Positions 42,497-51,705 of a stretch of 64,000 nucleotides of DNA are shown here, one piece after another. The first letter of the stretch is position 1; every line of letters begins with the position of its first letter. The DNA lies in assembly GCF_035918395.1 (NCBI RefSeq), contig NZ_CP142362.1, positions 4,997,501 through 5,061,500 on the forward strand, read 5' to 3'. The DNA is from Mycolicibacterium sp. ND9-15. Lineage in GTDB: Bacteria > Actinomycetota > Actinomycetes > Mycobacteriales > Mycobacteriaceae. A program made the translations under genes and the position numbers. A model generated the notes under the pieces. The model was not told where the DNA came from and searched no databases. It saw nothing but the letters and a program-made list of their open reading frames with translations.

Positions 42497-42997
42497 TTAC
42501 TGTCTTTCGAGGATGAACGCCTCGATTCGCCGGTCGCCGGCCCACTGCTCTTCCTTGGCGAGTCCGGGATAGAGTCCGACGCCGTTCGCCCAGATCTCGT
42601 CGCGCTCACCGGGTGTGGCGAGCCGGGCGGCGGCATCCCAGGTGTCGCCGTCGAGCGTGACCCCCGCCACCGGGTTGGCCTTAAGGTTGTAGTACCAGCC
42701 CGGGTGTTTCGCGTCGCCGTAGTTCGCGGCGACGATCGCCACGCCGTCGGGGTGCGGGATACCCAGAAGCGCTACCGTTCGTGGCTTTCCGGACTTGGCG
42801 CCGGTGGTGGTGAGGACGACGGTCGGCAGCCCGGCGGCGAGCCCCGCGAAGCTGTACTTTCCCCCGCTGAGCCGACTGACAAGCCGGTCGAGGTGATGCG
42901 CCGTTGGCCGGAACACCACCCGTCCCGCCTTCGTGCCGGCCAGCGCCCGCATCGCGCGATGAAAGGCGCTCGCGTCGTCGAAAGACCGGGTCGGCAT
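42497..42997 (-). CDS. Deazaflavin-dependent nitroreductase (DDN) family protein
   Basis: A 166-residue split-beta-barrel flavoprotein: GLPTVVLTTTGAKSGKPRTVALLGI (cofactor loop), VAIVAANYGDAKHPGWYYNLKANP (the HPxWYxNLxAxP signature) and a C-terminal YPGLAKEEQWAGDRRIEAFILE. This family uses F420 and includes Ddn, which activates nitroimidazole prodrugs, and quinone reductases. The paralogue's own substrate is unknown. It is convergent with the VWA-like gene, 7 bp between stops. Confidence 0.9.
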   Translation of the reverse strand: MPTRSFDDASAFHRAMRALAGTKAGRVVFRPTAHHLDRLVSRLSGGKYSFAGLAAGLPTVVLTTTGAKSGKPRTVALLGIPHPDGVAIVAANYGDAKHPGWYYNLKANPVAGVTLDGDTWDAAARLATPGERDEIWANGVGLYPGLAKEEQWAGDRRIEAFILERQ

Positions 42998-43111
42998 GGC
43001 GTAATTGTCACCCGACCGGTCCCCCGCTGATGGGGTTTCCGAGCGCCGAGTGGTTGTTGACGCCTCATCTCGGCGTTCGTGTACACAACCGCACGCTCGG
43101 CGCAGAACGGC

Positions 43112-45958
43112 TTAGCCGAATGCCTCGACCGGCGGGCAGGAGCACACCAGGTTGCGGTCGCCGTACGCGCCGTCGATGCGACGCACCGGCGGCCACACCT
43201 TGGGGCGGAAGTTCTTGCCCAGTGGATAGGCCGCCTCCTCGCGGGTGTACGCGTACGTCCAGTCGTCCACCAGTAGGCACTCCGCGGTGTGCGGCGCCCC
43301 GCGCAGTGGGCTGTCGTCGACGGACCACGTACCGTCGCCGACCTTGTCGATCTCACCACGGATCGCGATCATCGCCTCGCAGAACGCGTCGACCTCGGCG
43401 AGGCTCTCGCTCTCTGTCGGCTCGACCATCAGCGTGCCCGCGACCGGAAAGCTCATGGTGGGCGCGTGAAATCCGTAGTCCACCAACCGCTTTGCCACAT
43501 CATCGACGGTCACGCCGGTTTCTTTGGTGATCGTGCGCAGATCGAGGATGCACTCGTGGGCGACCATGCCGTTCTCGCCGGTGTAGAGCACCGGGTAGTA
43601 CTCGTCGAGGCGGCGTGCGATGTAGTTGGCCGAAGCGATCGCGGTCAACGACGCCGCGCGCAGCCCCTGGGGGCCCATCATCCGGATGTACATCCAGGTG
43701 ATCGGCAGAATCGACGCCGAGCCGTACGGCGCCGCCGACACCGTGTGCTCCTCCGGCAATTCGTCGGCCAGCGGGTGGCCGGGCAGGTACGGCGCCAGAT
43801 GGGCGCGGACGGCGACCGGTCCGACACCCGGCCCGCCGCCGCCGTGCGGGATGCAGAACGTCTTGTGCAGGTTGAGGTGGCTGACGTCGCCGCCGAACCG
43901 GCCGGGCCGCGCCAGGCCGACGAGCGCGTTGAGGTTCGCGCCGTCGACGTACACCTGGCCGCCGACGTCGTGCACGGCCGCGCAGATGTCGGCGATGTCG
44001 TGCTCGTAGACGCCGTGCGTGGACGGATAGGTGATCATCAACGCCGACAACCGATCCGCGTGCTCGGTCACCTTCGCGCGCAGGTCACCGAGATCGACGT
44101 CGCCGTTAGCACGGCACGCCACCACCACGACCCGCATGCCGGCCAGCGCCGCCGATGCGGCATTGGTGCCGTGCGCACTCGACGGGATCAAGCAGATGTC
44201 ACGATCGGGCTCCCCACGCTCGGCGTGATACGCCTTGATGGCCAGCAGGCCCGCGTACTCGCCCTGTGAACCGGCGTTGGGCTGCAGCGACACTGCGTCG
44301 TAGCCGGTGATGTCGGTCAGCCACTTCTCCAGGTCGCCGATCAGCTTGCGCAACCCCGGTGTGTCGGAGGTCGGCCCGAACGGGTGCTGGCGGCTGAACT
44401 CCGGCCAGGTGATCGGCTCCATCTCGGCCGCCGCGTTGAGCTTCATCGTGCAGGATCCGAGCGGAATCATGCTGCGGTCCAACGCGATATCCTTGTCGGC
44501 CAGCGACCGCAGGTAGCGCATTATCTCGGTTTCGGTGCGGTAGCGCGTGAACGCGGGATGGGTCAGGAATTCCGACGTCCGCATCGCGATGCGGGGCCCG
44601 TCGAACTCGGAATCCGACGGGGCCGCTCCAAACGCCGCAAGCACCGCCCCGACGTTTGCGGCGGTGGTGGCCTCGTCGCAGGACACCGAGACATGATCGT
44701 CGTCGACCACCCAGACGTTGACGCCACGCGCCTTGGCGGCGTCGCGGACCTCGGCGGCTCGGCCCGGCACCCGCGCACGCACCGTGTCGAAGAACGCGCG
44801 GTGCACGATCTCCACCCCGGCCGAGGTCAACCCCTCCGCCAGCGTCCGGGCGCGTTCGTGCACGCGGCGTGCGATCCCGGTCAGGCCGTCGGCGCCGTGG
44901 TAGCTCGCGTACATCGCGGCCATCACCGCCAGCAGCACCTGCGCGGTGCAGATGTTGCTCGTCGCCTTGTCGCGGCGGATGTGCTGTTCGCGGGTTTGCA
45001 GCGCCAACCGGTAGGCCGGGGCGCCGTCGGCGTCGAGCGACACACCCACCAGCCGGCCCGGCAGTTGCCGTGCGTGCTTGGCGTGCACGGCCAGGTAACC
45101 CGCGTGGGGTCCGCCGAAACCCATTGGCACACCGAATCTCTGGGTGCTGCCGAACGCGACGTCGGCCCCGATCTCGCCGGGCGGGGTGAGCAGCGTCAAC
45201 GCGAGCAGATCGGCGCCGACCGCGACGAGCGCACCCCGCTCATGGGCTTGCGCGGCCAGGTCGCTCCAATCGACGACGGCGCCGCCGGCCCCCGGTAGTT
45301 GGGTGATGACGCCGAAGAACTCACCGTCGGGCAGACCCCTGGTGAGGTCTGCGGTGACGATCTCGATGCCGAGCGGCTCGGCGCGGGTGGCCAGCACCGC
45401 TGCGGTCTGCCGATACAGATCGGCGTCCACTGCCAACCGGTTCGACGGCCCGCGCACGGCCCGGTGCATCAGGGTCATCGCCTCGGCGGCGGCGGTGCCC
45501 TCGTCGAGCATGGAGGCGTTGGCGACCTCGAGGGCCGTCAGATCGGTCACCATGGTCTGGAAGTTGAGCAGCGCTTCGAGCCGGCCTTGGCTGATCTCCG
45601 GCTGATACGGCGTGTAGGCCGTGTACCACGCGGGGTTCTCGAGGATGTTGCGGCGCAGCACCGGTGGGGTCAACGTGTCGAAGTAGCCCTGGCCGATCAT
45701 CGACACGGCCACGGTGTTCGTACCGGCGAGCGCATGCAGTTCGGTGAGCGCCTCCTCCTCGGTGGCGGCAGGGGGCAGTTGGTCCAGACCGGGCGCGAGA
45801 CCGTCGGCCGACAGCGCGTCGAAGATGCCCGACGGCAGCGCCATTTCGGCGAGTTCGTCGAGTGTGGAGACGCCGATGGTCTTCAGCATGGCCGCGACGG
45901 CATCCGCGTCCGGTCCGATGTGGCGGTCGGCGAAATCGGGCTGGTGGTGATGGAACAC
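43112..45958 (-). CDS. gcvP: Glycine dehydrogenase (decarboxylating), P-protein
   Basis: GTG 45958 gives 948 residues, matching single-chain P-proteins (941 in M. tuberculosis gcvB, Rv1832). It starts FHHHQPDFADRHIGPD; ADRHIG is the usual opening. The PLP lysine lies in SHLNLHKTFCIPHGGGGPG (about residue 695); SLQPNAGSQGEYAG is another signature. It decarboxylates glycine and passes aminomethyl to lipoyl-GcvH. The frame continues upstream through the riboswitch to 46231, but that part is leader RNA, not protein. Confidence 0.95.
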   Translation of the reverse strand: MFHHHQPDFADRHIGPDADAVAAMLKTIGVSTLDELAEMALPSGIFDALSADGLAPGLDQLPPAATEEEALTELHALAGTNTVAVSMIGQGYFDTLTPPVLRRNILENPAWYTAYTPYQPEISQGRLEALLNFQTMVTDLTALEVANASMLDEGTAAAEAMTLMHRAVRGPSNRLAVDADLYRQTAAVLATRAEPLGIEIVTADLTRGLPDGEFFGVITQLPGAGGAVVDWSDLAAQAHERGALVAVGADLLALTLLTPPGEIGADVAFGSTQRFGVPMGFGGPHAGYLAVHAKHARQLPGRLVGVSLDADGAPAYRLALQTREQHIRRDKATSNICTAQVLLAVMAAMYASYHGADGLTGIARRVHERARTLAEGLTSAGVEIVHRAFFDTVRARVPGRAAEVRDAAKARGVNVWVVDDDHVSVSCDEATTAANVGAVLAAFGAAPSDSEFDGPRIAMRTSEFLTHPAFTRYRTETEIMRYLRSLADKDIALDRSMIPLGSCTMKLNAAAEMEPITWPEFSRQHPFGPTSDTPGLRKLIGDLEKWLTDITGYDAVSLQPNAGSQGEYAGLLAIKAYHAERGEPDRDICLIPSSAHGTNAASAALAGMRVVVVACRANGDVDLGDLRAKVTEHADRLSALMITYPSTHGVYEHDIADICAAVHDVGGQVYVDGANLNALVGLARPGRFGGDVSHLNLHKTFCIPHGGGGPGVGPVAVRAHLAPYLPGHPLADELPEEHTVSAAPYGSASILPITWMYIRMMGPQGLRAASLTAIASANYIARRLDEYYPVLYTGENGMVAHECILDLRTITKETGVTVDDVAKRLVDYGFHAPTMSFPVAGTLMVEPTESESLAEVDAFCEAMIAIRGEIDKVGDGTWSVDDSPLRGAPHTAECLLVDDWTYAYTREEAAYPLGKNFRPKVWPPVRRIDGAYGDRNLVCSCPPVEAFG

Positions 45959-46017
45959 TCGGGCTACTCCAGACGCGTGCAGGCAGAAACCGGCGGGTTC
46001 CTCCCCCTCTGTCGTCG

Positions 46018-46232
46018 ACCCGGTGCGGGCGCCTGAGAGATTCGGCGATCGCGACGGTGCGAGGATCGCTTTTCCCCATGGGCGGGCGAGTGGTCCCAGG
46101 CGAACCCGACGGGACTGTTCACCGCTTTCCAGAGGCATCGGGGTCCTGCGCGGTCCGGGTGCCTGAGAGGTTGACGGAGAGGTGTTGCTCCTTCGGCGTC
46201 CGTGACTGGCCGCCACGAAACTCTCCCGCACA
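46018..46232 (-). promoter_or_regulatory. Tandem glycine riboswitch upstream of gcvP
   Basis: On the minus strand two aptamer copies are visible. First: GGGAGAG near 46226, CGCCGAAGGAGCAA, then CCTCTCAGGCACCCGGACC ending near 46150. Second: TCTGGAAAGCGG near 46133, GGGGAAAAGCGAT near 46070, then ATCTCTCAGGCGCCCGCACC ending near 46019. GAGAG...CCGAAGG(G)GCAA...TCTCAGGCA is the glycine-riboswitch signature. It should switch on gcvP at high glycine. Confidence 0.9.
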
Positions 46233-46305
46233 AGCGCGATGCGTTGACGAGTTTACCGTTGTCGGGTGCCGCCTGCGACCAAGACCACGCCGAGCCGTGA
46301 GGGGT

Positions 46306-46941
46306 TCAGCCGATCTTGCGGTCGCGGTGCTTTCGTCGCGAGGCCAGCTCGTCCTCCGGGGCGGCGATCGACTCGCCGCCGTCGGCCCGCTCCCCGGGGA
46401 AGTCGGCGATCGCACCGGTCAGCTCCCTCATCGCGCCCGACACGGCGATGCCGAACACACCCTGACCGCCCTGCAGCAGGTCGACCACCTCTTCGGCCGA
46501 TGTGCACTCGTAGACCGTGGTGCCGTCGGAGAACAGGGTGATGTTGGCCAGATCGCGAACTCCGCGCTGGCGCAGATGGTCGACGGCGACGCGGATGTTG
46601 TGCAGTGAAATGCCGGTGTCCAGCAGGCGCTTCACGATCTTGAGAACCAGGATGTCCTTGAACGAGTACAGCCGTTGGCTGCCCGAGCCGGCCGCGCCGC
46701 GGATCGACGGCACGACGAGCGACGTGCGTGCCCAGTAGTCCAGCTGCCGGTAGGTGATGCCCGCGATCTGGCAGGCGCTCGGTCCGCGATAGCCGACAAG
46801 CTCGTCGGGAACGGAGTCGTCGGGGAAGAGTCCCGCCTGCACGGGTTCTGCTGTCGGCTCCAAGGTGCTCGTCAGTTCTGAATCCGCGGGGCCGCTGGCA
46901 GCAGTGAGGTCGAGCTGCTCCTGACGTGGCGTGTCTCCCAC
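46306..46941 (-). CDS. resR: MerR-type regulator, ResR/McdR (Rv1830) orthologue
   Basis: GTG 46941 gives 211 residues starting GDTPRQEQLDL; a TTG at 47004 is possible but weaker. The winged helix lies at residues ~70-130: VGYRGPSACQIAGITYRQLDYWARTSLVVPSIRGAAGSGSQRLYSFKDILVLKIVKRLLDTG. In M. tuberculosis Rv1830 variants alter recovery after antibiotics and cell-cycle control. It lies between the gcv riboswitch and the DUF151 nuclease gene, as in M. tuberculosis apart from a missing Rv1831. Confidence 0.85.
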   Translation of the reverse strand: MGDTPRQEQLDLTAASGPADSELTSTLEPTAEPVQAGLFPDDSVPDELVGYRGPSACQIAGITYRQLDYWARTSLVVPSIRGAAGSGSQRLYSFKDILVLKIVKRLLDTGISLHNIRVAVDHLRQRGVRDLANITLFSDGTTVYECTSAEEVVDLLQGGQGVFGIAVSGAMRELTGAIADFPGERADGGESIAAPEDELASRRKHRDRKIG

Positions 46942-47179
46942 TTGTCGATTCCTCTCGCTGATCGAACCCGCGTCTGTGACCTGCGTGGGGCGCACATTTG
47001 CCAAGCCCGAGTGTGTCGAGCATACGCTTCTGGCCGTGCCTACGGCCGCCCATCAGTGGTCCGGCTCCCAAAGTATGGCTGCCCAATTCGCCGATCGAGA
47101 AACCACGCCCCGCGTGTCGAGGCGACGAGACGTTTCCGTGACAAACCCGAATCGCGAGGGGCCCGCACGCCCGCCGAGG

Positions 47180-47674
47180 CTATGTCGCCTTGAAGTCGTC
47201 GGGTGAGACGCTGTCGAGAAACTCCTTGAACTTCTCCACCTCGTCCTCGCGCACCGCACCTGCGGCTTCGTCGTCGTTCTCGTCGGGAATGATCAGGCCG
47301 GCCTCCGCCAGCACCGCCTCCTCGACGTAGATGGGCACGCCCACCCGCAGCGCAATCGCCACCGAGTCCGAGGGCCGCGCCGACACCTTGATGTCGCGGT
47401 CGAAGATCAGGTCCGCGTAGAAGGTGCCCTCCTGCAGGTCGACGATTCGCACCTCTTTGAGCGAATGACCAAGCGCGGCAATGACATCTCGGATCAGGTC
47501 GTGCGTCAGCGGACGCGCCGGCTCGACCCCCTGCTGTTCGAGTGCGATCGCCGCCGCCTCGGACTGCCCGATCCAGATCGGCAGATATCGGTCGCCGTTC
47601 GACTCCCTCAGCAGCAGCACCGGCTGGTTCTGCGGCTGCTCCACGCGAATGCCGACCACACGAACCTCACCCAT
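47180..47674 (-). CDS. Bifunctional nuclease (DUF151) family protein
   Basis: A 164-residue protein with the DUF151 core: VRVVGIRVEQPQNQPVLLLRE, YLPIWIGQSEAAAIALEQQG, RPLTHDLIRDVIAALG and RPSDSVAIALRVGVPIYV. The plant relative has DNase/RNase activity; the bacterial role is not established. It matches Rv1829. An acidic tail (DENDDEAAGAVREDEVEKF) ends the chain. ATG start, with the gene sandwiched between two MerR regulators. Confidence 0.92.
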   Translation of the reverse strand: MGEVRVVGIRVEQPQNQPVLLLRESNGDRYLPIWIGQSEAAAIALEQQGVEPARPLTHDLIRDVIAALGHSLKEVRIVDLQEGTFYADLIFDRDIKVSARPSDSVAIALRVGVPIYVEEAVLAEAGLIIPDENDDEAAGAVREDEVEKFKEFLDSVSPDDFKAT

Positions 47675-47734
47675 CTGTGTCTGCCCTCCGCACCGAAGAA
47701 GCCAGCCTAATCGCCATCGCCTCGAGTCTAATCC

Positions 47735-48475
47735 TCAGCGATCCAGTACGTCGCGCACAGCCGACTTGATCAGCGATGTATGCAACGTGATCGCCAGTGC
47801 CGCGACCTCACGCGCCAAGTCGTCGGCTCGGTCGCGCGCGCCGGCCTTGTTCGCCTTGACTATCGGCCCGGCGATTTGGGCGATCAGATCGGATTGCCGG
47901 TCGGCCGCCGACCGGAAGGCACGCAGATGTCGTGGCTCGACACCGTAGTCCGCCAGCGCACGCGCACACTGCGCGATCACCACGGAATGCTCGTCGAAGA
48001 ATCCGCCGGGACCCGTGTTGATCACCCCGGCCTTCACGAGCGCGCCCAGCAGGTCGTCTTCGACACCGGAGCGGGCCAGCAGATCCTCCCGGGACAACCG
48101 CACCTGCGTCGGCGCCACCGCCGACACGCCCGCTACGTTGTCGGCGCCATCGGCGGAGACCGACACCAAACGTGGGACGCCGTAGACGGATCCGTTCTGG
48201 GGCAACTCACCGTCGGGTTGCGCGTCGAGCTGCGCCTTGATCACTTTCAACGGCAGATACTGGTCGCGCTGGGCGGTGAGGATGAACCGTAGCCGCGCGC
48301 AGTCGTAGGCGGTGAACCGCCGATAACCCGACGCCGTGCGCTGCGGGGTGACCAGGCCTTCGGCCTCCAGGAACCGGATCTTGGAAATGGTCACGTCCGG
48401 GAAGTCCGGTCGCAGCAGATCCAGGACCGCTCCGATCGACATCCCAGTGAGCGCGGGAGTGTCGGGGGCGCCCAT
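47735..48475 (-). CDS. MerR-family regulator (Rv1828 orthologue)
   Basis: A 246-residue protein with the MerR winged helix: MSIGAVLDLLRPDFPDVTISKIRFLEAEGLVTPQRTASGYRRFTAYDCARL (residues 12-62), then a long C-terminal helical domain. In M. tuberculosis Rv1828 binds its own promoter region; its signal is unknown. It lies 31 bp downstream of garA on the same strand, so garA and this gene are probably cotranscribed. Confidence 0.92.
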   Translation of the reverse strand: MGAPDTPALTGMSIGAVLDLLRPDFPDVTISKIRFLEAEGLVTPQRTASGYRRFTAYDCARLRFILTAQRDQYLPLKVIKAQLDAQPDGELPQNGSVYGVPRLVSVSADGADNVAGVSAVAPTQVRLSREDLLARSGVEDDLLGALVKAGVINTGPGGFFDEHSVVIAQCARALADYGVEPRHLRAFRSAADRQSDLIAQIAGPIVKANKAGARDRADDLAREVAALAITLHTSLIKSAVRDVLDR

Positions 48476-48506
48476 CGTTACTCTTCGCGCAAGCGCTCAT
48501 CGGCCA

Positions 48507-48986
48507 TTAGCCGGCCTGACCGCTGTCGTCGCTCTTCGGGCCGGTGAGGAACACCAGGCGGAACTTGCCGATCTGCACCTCGTCGCCGTTGGCGAGCACC
48601 GCCGAATCCACCGGCTCGCGGTTGACGTAGGTGCCGTTCAGGCTGCCGACATCCACCACCTGGAACTCGCCGCCTTCGAGCCGGAACTCGGCGTGCCTGC
48701 GGCTCACCGTGACGTCGTCGAGGAAGATGTCGCTGTCGGGATGCCGACCGGCCGACGTGGTGGGCTGGTCGAGCAGGAACCGGGAACCCGCATTCGGACC
48801 GCGCTTGACGACCAGCAGCGCTGAGCCGGCAGGCAGGCCCTCGACGCCCGAGACGGCACCCTCTGTGCCCGCCGCCGCCGGGGCGTCCAGTTCGTTGAGG
48901 AAGTCGGCGCGGAAGACCGATGTAGTTTCCACGGTGACTTCGTCAGACGTCTGGTCGGTCCCAGAATTCTGGTCGTTTTCCGTCAC
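48507..48986 (-). CDS. garA: FHA-domain metabolic regulator GarA
   Basis: A 159-residue protein. The N-terminal VETTSVFRADFLNE places Thr21 and Thr22 exactly where M. tuberculosis GarA is phosphorylated by PknG and PknB. The FHA domain (residues ~55-150) has AGRHPDSDIFLDDVTVSRRHAEF and SLNGTYVN, the phosphothreonine-binding motifs. Unphosphorylated GarA inhibits alpha-ketoglutarate decarboxylase and NAD-glutamate dehydrogenase and stimulates glutamate synthase. GTG start. It sits beside gcvH, as in all mycobacteria I recall. Confidence 0.96.
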   Translation of the reverse strand: MTENDQNSGTDQTSDEVTVETTSVFRADFLNELDAPAAAGTEGAVSGVEGLPAGSALLVVKRGPNAGSRFLLDQPTTSAGRHPDSDIFLDDVTVSRRHAEFRLEGGEFQVVDVGSLNGTYVNREPVDSAVLANGDEVQIGKFRLVFLTGPKSDDSGQAG

Positions 48987-49118
48987 CCGCTGCTCCTAAC
49001 TGGCTGCTGTGGCGATACCGCGTCTGATGTCGACCGTACCGCGCAGTGGACGTAATTGTGCCCACCACCGCCGGATCGGCCCTAGTTGGCGTCCGCTCTG
49101 CAGAACCCTAACAACCCG

Positions 49119-49514
49119 TCATTCGGTCACCGTGTCGCGGTAGCCCTCGGCATCAAGAAGCCCGGGCAACCCGTCGTCCAGCAAAGCGGCGTCGGCCTGC
49201 AACTCGACCAGCCAACCCTCGCCGTAGGGATCGGAGTTCACCAGCTGCGGGTTGCCCTCGAGATCCCCGTTCACCGCAACCACTTTCGCGGTGACGGGGG
49301 CATAGAGATCCGACACCGACTTGGTGGACTCCACCTCCCCGAACGACTCGCCGGCGGTCACCTCGGCGCCGACGTCGGGCAGTTGGACGAAAACGACGTC
49401 ACCGAGCGCCGACTGGGCGTAGTCGGTGATGCCGACCCGCACGGTGTCGTCACCGGTGCGCAGCACCCACTCGTGTTCGGTGGTGTAGCGCAGGTCGGCT
49501 GGGATTTCGCTCAC
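49119..49514 (-). CDS. gcvH: Glycine cleavage system H protein
   Basis: A 131-residue lipoyl carrier. RYTTEHEWVLRTGDDTVRVGITDYAQSALGDVVFVQLP and the lipoylation lysine in FGEVESTKSVSDLYAPV (about residue 65) are diagnostic. It shuttles the aminomethyl group from GcvP to GcvT. Only gcvH and gcvP of the system are in the window; gcvT is elsewhere. GTG start. Confidence 0.96.
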   Translation of the reverse strand: MSEIPADLRYTTEHEWVLRTGDDTVRVGITDYAQSALGDVVFVQLPDVGAEVTAGESFGEVESTKSVSDLYAPVTAKVVAVNGDLEGNPQLVNSDPYGEGWLVELQADAALLDDGLPGLLDAEGYRDTVTE

Positions 49515-49558
49515 GGCGCTCCTCGTTCTTCAGCGGTTCGGCCCGGTTGGCGTGACCG

Positions 49559-50413
49559 TTATTTGACTGGCTGAGCGTATTGGCGCTGTTTCGGTTGCCG
49601 CAAGGCGGTCACGTCGACGCGATCGGACTGCTGCACCTCCATGACGCCACCGACCCGTTCGACGCTGTCCATGGCGCCGCCGGGAATGGTCATCGCGGCG
49701 GCGAGGGTGGGTGGATCACCAATGGCGAGAACCGAATACGGCGGATTCACGGTTACGTTGTCGATCACCAGGGCTCCCGGGTTGCCGACCACCCAGGTGT
49801 CGACTCCGACGCGCACCGCGGGTTGTTGGTCGGCTCCCCCGCCGCGGATCTCCATCGCCTCGGCGCCCGCGTTGCGCAACTCGTTGATCACGTCGAGCAG
49901 AGCCTCGGCCGGGACGCCGGGCGCGCTGTCGGTGATGGTCAGCGTGACGCCGGGCCCCGTCGCAGGCACGGTGCCGATCAGGATGGACAGGGCGGCCAGC
50001 CGGGCCTGCGCGTTCTCGATGGCGGCCTGGTCGCTGCTGCCGGACGCCTCCAACTGCGCCAGGGTCCGCTGCAGATCACTCACCTCGGTGTTCAGTGCCG
50101 CCTCCCGTTGCTGAAGCGAGTCCAGCAACACCAGCAGATCGGCGGGCCGGGCGGTCTCCAGCGCATCACCCGACTCGTTCTGCCGCACCTGGGTCACGAT
50201 CGCCACGCCGAGCAGAACACACAGCAGCACCGCCAGCGCCCCGAACACCACCTGCGAGCGGCCCCGTCGCGCCACACCGGCCAGGCCGCCGGCCCGCAGG
50301 TCGCCGATCCGCGGCGCCGGCTCGTCGGGGGGCAATTCGTGGCGGCCGCCCCCGCGGGCGGGGCGATCACCTGCGTGGTCGGGCTCCGAGTGCTGCGGTG
50401 TGTGGTCACTCAT
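49559..50413 (-). CDS. DUF881 membrane-anchored protein (Rv1825-like)
   Basis: A 284-residue protein: a charged cytoplasmic N-terminus, one membrane helix (VVFGALAVLLCVLLGVAIVTQV, ~residues 52-74), a coiled coil (residues ~80-130: LLVLLDSLQQREAALNTEV and on), then the DUF881 domain (GPGVTLTITDS...NELRNAGAEAMEIRGGGAD, PYSVLAIGDPPTLAAAM). DUF881 (YlxW/YlxX) genes occur with small basic protein Sbp in division clusters of Gram-positives. The domain should be outside the membrane. Confidence 0.88.
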   Translation of the reverse strand: MSDHTPQHSEPDHAGDRPARGGGRHELPPDEPAPRIGDLRAGGLAGVARRGRSQVVFGALAVLLCVLLGVAIVTQVRQNESGDALETARPADLLVLLDSLQQREAALNTEVSDLQRTLAQLEASGSSDQAAIENAQARLAALSILIGTVPATGPGVTLTITDSAPGVPAEALLDVINELRNAGAEAMEIRGGGADQQPAVRVGVDTWVVGNPGALVIDNVTVNPPYSVLAIGDPPTLAAAMTIPGGAMDSVERVGGVMEVQQSDRVDVTALRQPKQRQYAQPVK

Positions 50414-50437
50414 GGGTCATGCCTCGACTCGCCCTGA

Positions 50438-50770
50438 TCATGCGCCGAACAGCCTGCGCCGCAACGCAGCTGCGTTGCCGAAGATCCGGATCCCGAGCAC
50501 GACGATGATCGCCGTCGACAACTGCGTACCGACCCCCAGTTGGTCGCCGACGTAGACGATCAACGCGGCGACCAACACGTTGAACACGAACGACACCACG
50601 AACACTTTCGAGTCGAAGATGCGCTCGAGATACGCGCGCAGCCCGCCGAAGACGGCATCCAGAGCGGCGACGACCGCGATCGGCAGGTACGGCTGGACGA
50701 ACTCGGGTACGTCGGGGTGAAACACCAGGCCGAGCACGATGCCGACGACAAGTGCGGCGATTCCGATCAT
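50438..50770 (-). CDS. Small basic protein, DUF1290 (Sbp)
   Basis: A 110-residue protein with three membrane segments: MIGIAALVVGIVLGLVF, the VAALDAVFGGLRAYLERIFDSKVFV loop that marks DUF1290, and VVSFVFNVLVAALIVYVGDQLGVG. Two DUF881 genes flank it on the same strand, spaced 20-25 bp, the arrangement seen with YlxW/Sbp in firmicutes. It probably forms a membrane complex with them. Confidence 0.9.
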   Translation of the reverse strand: MIGIAALVVGIVLGLVFHPDVPEFVQPYLPIAVVAALDAVFGGLRAYLERIFDSKVFVVSFVFNVLVAALIVYVGDQLGVGTQLSTAIIVVLGIRIFGNAAALRRRLFGA

Positions 50771-50790
50771 GTGTCTGATCTCATCTTTCT

Positions 50791-51705
50791 CTACCGCCCA
50801 ATCTCCCTGGCGAAATTGATTTCTCGGACCGAGCCGGCGGGAAGTTCGAGCGCCTCACCGGCGCTCACGCTGACGCCCACACCGTAGGAGGCTTCCAGCA
50901 GCCGAAGGCGCAGCAGTCCGGGACTGCGGTCGAACACGCCCTGCATCGCATGTGGCGGTCCGATTGCGAGGACGACGTATGGGCTGCTGATCGGTTGATT
51001 GTCGACCAGAATGCCGCCGCCCGCCTGCCGCACCGTCACATTGGGCCCGATTCGCACACCGCCCACCGACAGCGCTTCGGCGCCGCTGACCCACAGCGAG
51101 TTCACCACCAGTTGAAGATCGCGGTCGAGGATCACCTGCCGGCTGCCCGGCACCCGCTCCTTGGACACATCGCTGAGGTTGGCCGACGCACCCGGATCGG
51201 TGACGGTGATCGTCAGGCCGGGTCCGATCACCGGTGTGGCCGCCGCGGCGAAGTCCGCCTCATCGAGTCGCTGGAGCAGTCGCTGACCGCGTGCGTCGCC
51301 CTCGAGGCGGCTGCGCCGTTCTCCGTCGACCTCGGCGGCCAGTGCGTTCCTGCGGGCCGCGGCGGCGGCGGTCTCGGCCTCGGCCGTCCGCACGGTGCCG
51401 GCGAGCACCTGCTGCGTCTCACGGACGCCAGGGGCGGTCGCGCGTGCCTGGGCCACCGCGGCGGCGAACACCACCACCAACAGCAGCGCACCCGCCAGTT
51501 GCCAGGCCCATGCCCGCCACCTGGGCCGCACCTGTCCGGCGGCCTTGGCCTCGGCGGCCGCCGCGTACCCGGGGTCGAGGTGCTCGGTCAGCAAGGACCG
51601 CAGCAGCGACGGCACCGGGATCTTCGTCGGCCTGTTCGCCTCGTGGGCGTTGCGGCCCGCTTCCGGGTCGTAGCCACCGAGTGTCTTGCGGAAGCTCTGG
51701 GTCAT
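50791..51705 (-). CDS. DUF881 membrane-anchored protein (Rv1823-like)
   Basis: ATG 51705 overlaps the pgsA2 stop (ATGA), which decides this start over 51846; 304 residues. A cytoplasmic N-terminus is followed by a helix (AWQLAGALLLVVVFAAAVAQA, ~70-92), a coiled coil, and the DUF881 domain (GPGLTITVTDPG...LWVSGAEALSVGGVRIGPN, SPYVVLAIGPPHAMQ). Paralogous to the Rv1825-like gene on the other side of sbp. Confidence 0.88.
   Translation of the reverse strand: MTQSFRKTLGGYDPEAGRNAHEANRPTKIPVPSLLRSLLTEHLDPGYAAAAEAKAAGQVRPRWRAWAWQLAGALLLVVVFAAAVAQARATAPGVRETQQVLAGTVRTAEAETAAAAARRNALAAEVDGERRSRLEGDARGQRLLQRLDEADFAAAATPVIGPGLTITVTDPGASANLSDVSKERVPGSRQVILDRDLQLVVNSLWVSGAEALSVGGVRIGPNVTVRQAGGGILVDNQPISSPYVVLAIGPPHAMQGVFDRSPGLLRLRLLEASYGVGVSVSAGEALELPAGSVREINFAREIGR

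Noticed and set aside
45959..46231. N-terminal extension of GcvP through the leader
   Set aside because: The segment is the tandem glycine riboswitch; the protein similarity starts only at FHHHQPDFADRHIG.
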